From NCBI GenBank assembly GCA_900556015.1, contig USNH01000001.1:1-18973 (forward strand): a stretch of 18,973 nt of DNA. The letters are read 5' to 3'. Each line of letters starts with the position of its first letter. The first letter of the stretch is position 1. The notes beneath the pieces were generated by a model. That model searched no databases, was not told the origin of the DNA, and saw only the letters and a list, made by a program, of their open reading frames with translations. This document shows positions 6,340 to 11,475 of the stretch, one piece after another. Source of the DNA: an uncultured Eubacteriales bacterium. Lineage in GTDB: Bacteria > Bacillota_A > Clostridia > Oscillospirales > Oscillospiraceae. Both the position numbers and the translations under genes were made by a program.

Positions 6340-6414
6340 GTTCACCTCCCCTTTCTGGTCGCCGTTGTCGGCGGTTCGCTGGGCGGTGGCCGCTGGGCCG
6401 TCCGCTTGCCCCGG

Positions 6415-6443
6415 ATGATAGCGGCGATTTTTTGCGCCGTCAA
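6415..6443 (-). promoter_or_regulatory. Promoter of the 45-aa gene
   Basis: On the minus strand TTGACG (6438-6443), 17 bases and TATCAT (6415-6420) give a near-consensus vegetative promoter pointing into the 45-residue gene. It does not contain the ACACGC operator seen in the other two leftward promoters. Confidence 0.65.
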
Positions 6444-6457
6444 TAGGCCGAAATCCC

Positions 6458-6497
6458 TTCCCACGGCCCCCCTTTAGGGGGCCTGGGAATTATTTTT
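6458..6497 (+). terminator. Orphan rightward intrinsic terminator
   Basis: GGCCCCC (6465-6471) pairs with GGGGGCC (6477-6483). The stem extends through TTCCCA/TGGGAA with one bulged C, giving about 13 bp, and TTATTTTT follows. Polarity is rightward only. No rightward gene precedes it, so it may end an antisense RNA or insulate the leftward promoter at 6415-6443. Confidence 0.6.
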
Positions 6498-6537
6498 GCA
6501 CAAAAATCTGTGGCGATTTTCTGTGCAGATTGCACAG
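6497..6537. repeat. TGCACA motif cluster with a 7-bp palindrome
   Basis: CTGTGCA-GAT-TGCACAG (6521-6537) is a perfect inverted repeat with 7-base arms. A further TGCACA lies at 6497-6502, so three TGCACA/TGTGCA hexamers fall within about 40 bases. This looks like an operator or other protein-binding site in a gene-free region, upstream of the leftward promoter at 6415-6443. Confidence 0.45.
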
Positions 6538-6560
6538 GCTGGGGGACTATAGGGGGCATA

Positions 6561-6998
6561 TTAGCATAGCTTACCAGGAGACGAGACCGGGCGCGGTAAA
6601 TACCCTCGGCGGCGGGCCGTGGCTATTTTCGGCGGGCCGTCCGGCGATGGCGGAACCGGGGCGCGGCGGCACGATGGGCAGGCCCTCGCCGGAGCCGGGG
6701 CCAGCCGTGGCGGCGTGGGCCGTGTGCGCCTGCTGGGGTAGCTGACCGGCGGCGGAGTATACCGGCCCGGCGCAGGCCAGAGCCGCCAGCCGATGAACAG
6801 CACCAGCGCCAACGCCAGCGAGCCGAACAAACGCGCCCGCCCATGCGCAAGGCAGGCAGCAGGCCGCCAGCACCGCCAGCCAGGCAGAGACCAGGCACCA
6901 CCAGCCAGCGCCGCCAGCACCAGCAGAGCGCCAGCCAAGCAAACGCGCCCACCCGCGAAGATACCAAACGCGCGCGACTTCTCCTCACCGCCATTGAT
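6561..6998 (-). pseudogene. Possible frame-disrupted small membrane-protein gene
   Basis: In the frame that stops at 6561, codons from about 6998 downstream read INGGEEKSRAFGIFAGGRVC. Two hydrophobic stretches follow: LAGALLVLAALAGGAW and LFGSLALALVLFIGWRLW. G+C bias by codon position (third > first > second) is coding-like here. Past about 6760 the coding-like bias moves to the frame that stops at 6571, whose tail is a Gly/Pro-rich segment ending VFTAPGLVSW. The switch is a -1 shift at a CCCC run. No ATG fits the first frame. An AGGAGG at 7011-7016 (minus strand) points to an ATT in this frame or a TTG in another. It is either a broken gene, a frameshifted one, or chance in GC-rich DNA. The start is uncertain. 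Confidence 0.3.
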
Positions 6999-7004
6999 AG
7001 CAAT

Positions 7005-7460
7005 ACACCCCCTCCTATACCCTCCCCCAGCCCGGCGGCGGGTCCTCCCGGCGCAGACGAGGACCTTTGCGGGTTCGAGAGCGCAAAAATTGATTAGGTG
7101 CGATGCATTTTTTTCATTTCCGGCGGGTCCGGGCGAAAAAATGGAGGGGGGTCAAAAAATATGGAACGCGCACGCGGGCGGGGGCGCGCGAGGGAAAAGG
7201 AACGCGGGCGGGCGTGAGATCGGGACGGGTATCATTTTCGCGGCGTCACGAAAATGGTGGAAGGAGCTGGCGCGGCGGAAGCTGCTGGGGCGCACGGATG
7301 GACTGCACGCGGGCGGGGGCGTTACGCCGGGGTGGTGATCTGGTACGCGGAGGGGCGTTTTGTTCCGGCGGGTTGGGCTTTTGGTACGCCTGGGAAAAAT
7401 ATTTTTCGGAGTTAGCAACTTTCGCAGGTTTTCCGTGTTACATTGATATTGTGCAGTAAT
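7005..7460. other. Gene-poor GC-rich stretch
   Basis: No convincing gene is visible. A 17-bp direct repeat, GCACGCGGGCGGGGGCG, occurs at 7170-7186 and 7305-7321. A 53-codon rightward frame (7254-7415, ending GKNIFRS) and an overlapping frame ending at 7459 both lack ribosome binding sites at their starts. Base composition turns AT-rich around 7395-7460, just before the terminator. Confidence 0.4.
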
Positions 7461-7489
7461 GGCTCATGGAGAAATCCATGGGCCTTTTT
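7461..7489 (+). terminator. Rightward intrinsic terminator before the packaging region
   Basis: GGCTCATGGA (7461-7470), a GAAA tetraloop and TCCATGGGCC (7475-7484) give a 10-bp stem with one G-U pair, followed by TTTTT. This is a textbook Rho-independent terminator. It would shield the late operon from transcription entering from upstream, which suggests that the late promoter lies downstream of it. Confidence 0.8.
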
Positions 7490-7784
7490 CATTGGCGGGG
7501 GCCGCTGTGGTCGTGGAAAACCAGGCGGGTTTCGCATCCTTTACCGCTGAAAGGGTCAGGGTTCAAGTCCCCTCTGGCCGCAGGCGGCACCGAATGGAAA
7601 ACGTCCTGCTGCCGCCGAAGGTCTGCGCTCATGCGCGGAAGTATCCGCTGCGCGGCGGAGGTAGGCGGAGCGGGACACGCTGCATACCGGGACGGGAGGA
7701 GCTGCGAGGCAGCCCGCCCCGGTCCCGGAACTATTACAGGGACGCGGAGGCGAAAGGATACCGGATAGACAGGGGTGAGAGCAA
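7490..7784 (+). other. Structured non-coding block upstream of the terminase genes (late leader or cos/pac candidate)
   Basis: This gap of 295 bases holds no supported gene. It contains a tRNA T-arm-like AGGGTTCAAGTCCCCT (7558-7573). An inverted repeat GGCGGCA/TGCCGCC lies at 7583-7589/7610-7616. A long hairpin (7687-7728) has outer arms CCGGGAC/GTCCCGG, an inner GGG/CCC and a GCTGC-GAG-GCAGC tip. No T-run follows the last hairpin. Packaging sites of lambda-like phages usually lie just before the small-terminase gene, so a cos or pac element is possible. A structured late-mRNA leader is the alternative. Confidence 0.4.
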
Positions 7785-8582
7785 ATGCCGAAGCGGAGTG
7801 AGAAACGGGACGCCGCAAAGGCTGAATACCTCGCCCGGAAAGGCCGGGGCGAACTGGTAGACCTCCGGGAACTTGCGGAGGGCCTGGGCGTCAACTATCA
7901 GACCTTGCGCAACTGGAAGTCAGCGGATGAATGGGAAAAGGCGGAGCCGAAGAAGAAACGCGGCGGCCAGCCTGGGAACCGGAACAGCGCCGGACATAAA
8001 AACGCCGCCGGGAGCCACAAGGGCGCACCGGCGGGCAATCACAACGCAGAGAAGGATGGGGCTTACAGCGCCATCTTTTTTGATACGCTGAGCGAAGCCG
8101 AGCGGGAGCTGGTGATGAATACGCCGGTGGGGAGCCGGGCGGCGCTGGAACACGAGATGCAGATACTCAAGTTCCGAGAGCACCGGATACTCACCAAGAT
8201 CATCGAATATGAGCAGGCCCCGGAGGACGAGCTGTATTTGAACAGCGTGCTGGATATGCGCCAGCCTGCGGGCCGGGGCGACAAGAAGATAGACGGTGCC
8301 AGACAGCAGATGGGAATGTACAGCAAGGACAGCGCCTTTGCACGGGTGCTGAAATTGCAGGATGCCCTCTACAAGGTGCAGGGCCGCATCGCAAAGATCG
8401 CGGACAGCCTGCGGGCTTTGGAGGAGAACGAGAAGCGCCTGGAACTGGAAAAGAAGCGGCTGGAAATCCTGCGTATGCGGGCGACGGGCGTGGTGGAGAC
8501 ACCGGACCCGGAGACCGGCGAGGACGCGGCGGAGCTTTGGCCGGAGGGAACGGAGGATGCAGATGGACCCGAAACGGTTTGA
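7785..8582 (+). CDS. Terminase small subunit, YqaS/PBSX type (265 aa)
   Basis: The start ATG has AGGGGTGA six bases upstream. Residues about 10-50 form the N-terminal helix-turn-helix of YqaS-like small terminases (DLRELAEGLGVNYQTLRNWK). A Gly/Asn-rich linker with GGQPGNRNSAGHKNAAGSHK and GAPAGNHNAEKDGAYS follows, and is typical of this family. Residues 100-230 are a long helical part that ends in a coiled coil (ENEKRLELEKKRLEILRMRA). Small subunits recognise the packaging site and load the large subunit on phage DNA. The GpA-type large subunit normally pairs with a Nu1-like small subunit, and one of those is encoded 200 bases downstream. This protein may therefore be a second or specialised DNA-recognition subunit. 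Confidence 0.8.
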   Translation: MPKRSEKRDAAKAEYLARKGRGELVDLRELAEGLGVNYQTLRNWKSADEWEKAEPKKKRGGQPGNRNSAGHKNAAGSHKGAPAGNHNAEKDGAYSAIFFDTLSEAERELVMNTPVGSRAALEHEMQILKFREHRILTKIIEYEQAPEDELYLNSVLDMRQPAGRGDKKIDGARQQMGMYSKDSAFARVLKLQDALYKVQGRIAKIADSLRALEENEKRLELEKKRLEILRMRATGVVETPDPETGEDAAELWPEGTEDADGPETV

Positions 8583-8772
8583 AAACACGTACACCTATCA
8601 CGCGCCGAAGGGCGACCAGACTGCGCGCTATGAAAAGCTGAGGGCTAAGGCGCGGGAGCTTGCGGAGCTGATTGAGGCGTGCTGCCCGGATGGACGGGAA
8701 AAGAGCCTGGCGCACACGAAGGTGGAGGAAGCGACCATGTGGGCCAACGCTGCCATCGCAAGAAACGGGTGA
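8563..8772 (+). CDS. acb2: Acb2/Tad1 hairpin-domain protein, candidate anti-CBASS nucleotide sponge (69 aa)
   Basis: The ATG at 8563 lies six bases after GGAGG. An ATG two codons earlier touches the site and is less likely. The gene overlaps the small-terminase gene by 20 bases. The protein has YTYHAPKGDQTARYEKLRAK near the N-terminus and ends in REKSLAHTKVEEATMWANAA-IARNG. From memory, this matches the conserved core of Acb2-like phage proteins (family including T4 Vs.4), where REKSLAL-TKLEEA-MWANAAIA is the hallmark. Acb2 proteins form hexamers of helical hairpins that bind cyclic di- and trinucleotides, blocking CBASS signalling. The length fits a minimal hairpin domain. Binding activity here is inferred from family resemblance alone. 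It could instead be a relative that binds another nucleotide messenger. Confidence 0.75.
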   Translation: MDPKRFENTYTYHAPKGDQTARYEKLRAKARELAELIEACCPDGREKSLAHTKVEEATMWANAAIARNG

Positions 8773-8776
8773 CGAT

Positions 8777-9250
8777 ATGCGCCTGTACACGAGTAAGGTG
8801 ATCGCCGACTGGCTGGGCCTGACGGAGCGGCGGGTGCGCCAGCTCCGGGACGAGGGCATCATCGAGGAGCAGGCACCTGGCCTCTATGACCTGCGCGCCA
8901 CTACGCGGAGGTACATCTCCTACCTGCGGAGCGGGAGCCTTGCCGACGAGCGGGCGGGCTTGACCCGCGCAAAGCGGGAGGCGGCGGAGATGGAAAACGC
9001 GCTGCGGCGCGGTGAGCTGCACCGGACGGAGGAGATCGAGAGCGGCATCAAGACGATGCTTTTGAATATTCGCGGGCGGTTCCTCTCCCTGCCTGCGAAG
9101 CTGTCCCCGGCGCTGGCGGCCATGGGCGGAGACCAGGCCAGCATCTTCGACGAGCTGAAACACGCCATTGACGAGACGCTTGAGGAGCTGCGGGACTTCA
9201 ACGTGGCCTTTGCACAAGAGGAGGACGGGGATGGAGAAAAAGAAGAATAA
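8777..9250 (+). CDS. Nu1-like terminase small subunit (157 aa)
   Basis: The start is the ATG at 8777, four bases after the previous stop, with a weak GGGTGA upstream. The N-terminus, MRLYTSKVIADWLGLTERRV then RQLRDEGII, is a winged-helix/MerR-like DNA-binding domain as in lambda gpNu1. It is followed by DLRATTRRYISYLRSG, then a helical dimerisation region (LTRAKREAAEMENALRRGEL) and a C-terminal helical part. Nu1 binds cos and recruits gpA, which is encoded two genes downstream. The length is close to lambda Nu1 (about 180 residues). The acidic end (AQEEDGDGEKEE) overlaps the next gene. The partner for the GpA-like protein is more likely this one than the YqaS-type subunit. Confidence 0.8.
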   Translation: MRLYTSKVIADWLGLTERRVRQLRDEGIIEEQAPGLYDLRATTRRYISYLRSGSLADERAGLTRAKREAAEMENALRRGELHRTEEIESGIKTMLLNIRGRFLSLPAKLSPALAAMGGDQASIFDELKHAIDETLEELRDFNVAFAQEEDGDGEKEE

Positions 9251-9401
9251 GGACCCATGCGCGGGCTGCGTGTGGAAGCTGTGGACAGGCACGAGCGAGA
9301 AGGTGCTGTGCTCCCTCCCTGTATGCAAGCGCGCCGAGTATGAGCGGATGCTGCGAGGCGAGAAGGAGCCGGACCATGAAGAAAAAGCGCCGGACGATTG
9401 A
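9231..9401 (+). CDS. Small four-cysteine, probably zinc-binding protein (56 aa)
   Basis: The ATG at 9231 follows GAGGAGGACGGGG and overlaps the previous gene by 20 bases. The protein has DPCAGCVWKLWTG then KVLCSLPVCKRAEYERML. This gives CxxC and C-x4-C pairs separated by 14 residues, a layout that could hold one zinc ion. It ends in an acidic, charged tail and overlaps the start of the large-terminase gene by 26 bases. Such tiny cysteine-rich proteins are frequent beside terminase genes in Firmicute phages but have no established role. Tight overlap on both sides shows it is translated within the packaging operon. Confidence 0.6.
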   Translation: MEKKKNKDPCAGCVWKLWTGTSEKVLCSLPVCKRAEYERMLRGEKEPDHEEKAPDD

Positions 9402-11226
9402 GCTTGCCCCGCAGACGGCGGAGATGTTCGCCCGCTGTGTGGCGGTGCTGAAACCGCCGCCTGAGCTGACGCTATCCCAGTGGGCGGACACCTACCGGAT
9501 GCTGAGTGCGGAGAACAGCGCCACGCCGGGCCGGTGGCACACGGACAACGCGCCGTACCAGCGGGAGATCATGGACGCCATCGGCGACCAGCACGTGCGC
9601 AAGGTCGTGGTCATGTCCGCCGCGCAGATCGGCAAGACGGCCATGCTGATGAATATGCTCGGCTACTATATGCACTACTATCCCGCGCCGGTGCTGGTGA
9701 TGCAGCCGACCCTCGAAATGGGCCAGACGTTCAGCAAGGACTTCCTGGCTCCCATGATACGGGATACGCCGGTGCTGCGGGTGCTGGTAGACACCAAGAG
9801 CCGCTATTCCGGCAACACGATCTTGAAGAAGAACTTTCCGGGCGGACACGTGACGATCATCGGCGCGAACAGCCCGGCGAGCCTTGCCAGCCGACCGATC
9901 AAGGTGCTGCTGTGCGACGAGGTGGACCGCTACCCGGCCAGCGCCGGAACAGAGGGCGACCCGCTGCTCCTGGCGCAGAAGCGCCAAACGACCTTTTGGG
10001 ACAAGAAGACCGTTATCGTATCGACACCGACCATCAAGGGAAGCAGCCGCATCGAGACGGAGTTCCAGGAGACGACGCGGGAGGAATGGAACGTACCGTG
10101 CCCGAAGTGCGGGCATTATCAGCCCCTTCGTTGGGCCAACATCGTATTCGACCGGCACGACCTGAAAAAGGGCGTGCGCCACAAGTGCGAGCGCTGCGGG
10201 CGCGAAAGCAGTGAATACGCCTGGAAGGCCCAGGAGATCAAGGGGCATTTCGTGGCGGCAAATCCGGGCGCGGCGGCGCGGGGCTTCCACCTGAACACGC
10301 TGGCCTCCACCTTCTGCGGGTGGCAGGAGGTCGTGGAGAAGTTCCTGCTTGCCAAGGAGATGCTGGACCAGGGCGACCCGGAGAAGATGAAAACGTGGGT
10401 GAACACAGAGCTGGGCGAGACCTGGGAGGAACCGGGCGAGCGGCTGGAAGACACCGAACTGGTGAACCGCCGCGAGGTATACGACGCCCAGGTGCCGGAG
10501 GATGTGCTGGTGCTGACGGCAGGCGTGGACGTTCAGGACGACCGCTTCGAGGTGGAAGTCGTGGGCTGGGGCGTCGGCAAGGAGAGCTGGGGCATCCGCT
10601 ACCAGAAGATATACGGCGATATGCTCAAGGAACAGGTGTGGCGCGATCTGGACGCCTTCCTGACGGCGACGTTCAGCAAGAAGGACGGGACGCAGCTCCC
10701 TATCCTCTGCACCTGCATCGACAGCGGAGGCCACCACACCGATCAGGTCTACCGCTTCACCAAGGAGCGCTACGAGCGGCGCATCTTTGCCATCAAGGGC
10801 AAGGGCGGCCAGGAGGTGCCGTACATCCGCAACCCGTCCACGAACAACCGCGTGAAGACACCGCTGTTCGTTTTGGGCGTAGACGCGGGCAAGGCGCTGG
10901 TGTATCAGCGCCTCAAGCACGAGCCGCCGGAGCGGAAGGGGCCGAACTACTGCCACTTCCCGCTGAACGAGGAGGCCGGATACGACGAGCAATACTTCCG
11001 GGGCCTGACCAGCGAGAAGGCCGTGGTGCGGTTCCGCAAGGGGCGGAGCGTGACGGTGTGGGAGATCAAGGACGCGAGCTACAAGCGGAACGAGCCGCTT
11101 GACCTGCGCAACTACGCCACCGCTGCATTAGAGATCGCAAACCCGGTGCTGAAAGGACCGGAGGAGACGGAGACAGAGCGGCGGCAGAGGGCAACCGGAA
11201 GACGCCGCCTGAGTGGAGGTATTTAA
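9376..11226 (+). CDS. terL: Terminase large subunit, GpA family (616 aa)
   Basis: The ATG at 9376 has AAGGAG seven bases upstream. A longer in-frame start at 9340 lacks one. The N-terminal ATPase has a Walker A-like SAAQIGKT (81-88), followed by LVMQPTLEMGQTFSKDFLAP, and a Walker B VLLCDE (177-182). Two CxxC pairs near residues 242/245 and 271/274 (CPKC, CERC) form the zinc-finger insert common in GpA proteins. The C-terminal nuclease domain starts near LTAGVDVQDD (380-389) and continues with CIDSGGHHTDQVYRF. It cuts packaging sites and drives DNA into proheads through the portal. Length and order match lambda gpA (641 residues). It is followed by the W-like gene. Confidence 0.95.
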   Translation: MKKKRRTIELAPQTAEMFARCVAVLKPPPELTLSQWADTYRMLSAENSATPGRWHTDNAPYQREIMDAIGDQHVRKVVVMSAAQIGKTAMLMNMLGYYMHYYPAPVLVMQPTLEMGQTFSKDFLAPMIRDTPVLRVLVDTKSRYSGNTILKKNFPGGHVTIIGANSPASLASRPIKVLLCDEVDRYPASAGTEGDPLLLAQKRQTTFWDKKTVIVSTPTIKGSSRIETEFQETTREEWNVPCPKCGHYQPLRWANIVFDRHDLKKGVRHKCERCGRESSEYAWKAQEIKGHFVAANPGAAARGFHLNTLASTFCGWQEVVEKFLLAKEMLDQGDPEKMKTWVNTELGETWEEPGERLEDTELVNRREVYDAQVPEDVLVLTAGVDVQDDRFEVEVVGWGVGKESWGIRYQKIYGDMLKEQVWRDLDAFLTATFSKKDGTQLPILCTCIDSGGHHTDQVYRFTKERYERRIFAIKGKGGQEVPYIRNPSTNNRVKTPLFVLGVDAGKALVYQRLKHEPPERKGPNYCHFPLNEEAGYDEQYFRGLTSEKAVVRFRKGRSVTVWEIKDASYKRNEPLDLRNYATAALEIANPVLKGPEETETERRQRATGRRRLSGGI

Positions 11227-11227
11227 C

Positions 11228-11464
11228 ATGGCAGTTTTCAGCAAGGAGCTGTGCTCCAAGAAACTGAATACATGGCTGGCGGCGGAGGAAGCCGTGGCGA
11301 CCGGCCAGAGCTATCAGATCGGGACCCGTATGCTGACGAGAGCCGACCTGAAACAAATCCGGGCGCAAATGGAATACTGGGCGGCGAAGCTGGCAGAGGC
11401 CGAAGCCGCTGAGACGACCGGCGGCAGAAACCGCCTGTACCATTTCGTACCCCGTGATGTGTGA
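11228..11464 (+). CDS. gpW-like / DUF6148-like head-tail joining protein (78 aa)
   Basis: The ATG at 11228 has GGAGG eight bases upstream, just after the large-terminase stop. The protein begins MAVFSKELCSKKLNTWLAAE, then SYQIGTRMLTRADLKQIRAQ, then a helix with alternating Ala/Glu. The small two-helix shape with a beta turn between terminase and portal is the place and size of lambda W (about 68 residues). gpW plugs the filled head and prepares it for the tail. From memory, Firmicute relatives are labelled DUF6148. The assignment rests on position, size and the YQIG-RMLTRADL pattern. Confidence 0.7.
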   Translation: MAVFSKELCSKKLNTWLAAEEAVATGQSYQIGTRMLTRADLKQIRAQMEYWAAKLAEAEAAETTGGRNRLYHFVPRDV

Positions 11465-11475
11465 GGAGGGCGGCC

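Noticed and set aside
2416..6446. Long rightward frames of 498 and 845 codons opposite the leftward cassette
   Set aside because: They are antisense to genes with good ribosome binding sites and promoters. Their products are Gly/Val/Arg-rich without domains, as expected from mirrored GC-rich codons.
7066..7087. TTTGCG...CGCAAA stem with a GGTTCGAGAG loop as a tRNA arm or terminator
   Set aside because: It is only 6 bp with a 10-base loop, with no T-run after it and no other tRNA arms nearby.
7161..7217. Arg-rich 18-codon frame after GGAGGGGGG
   Set aside because: The spacing is acceptable, but the product (alternating Arg/Gly/Ala/Glu) looks like GC-rich low-complexity translation and nothing downstream suggests a leader peptide.
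7254..7459. Small rightward ORFs ending at 7415 (53 aa) and 7459
   Set aside because: Neither has a ribosome binding site, they overlap each other in different frames, and no family is recognisable.
7501..7588. Complete tRNA gene
   Set aside because: A T-loop-like segment and an acceptor-like 3' end are present. The T-stem has mismatches, and the anticodon and D arms do not fold properly.
9472..10992. 506-codon leftward frame opposite the large terminase
   Set aside because: It is a pure antisense shadow of terL. The terminase has Walker motifs and zinc cysteines, while the shadow has no ribosome binding site or recognisable domain.
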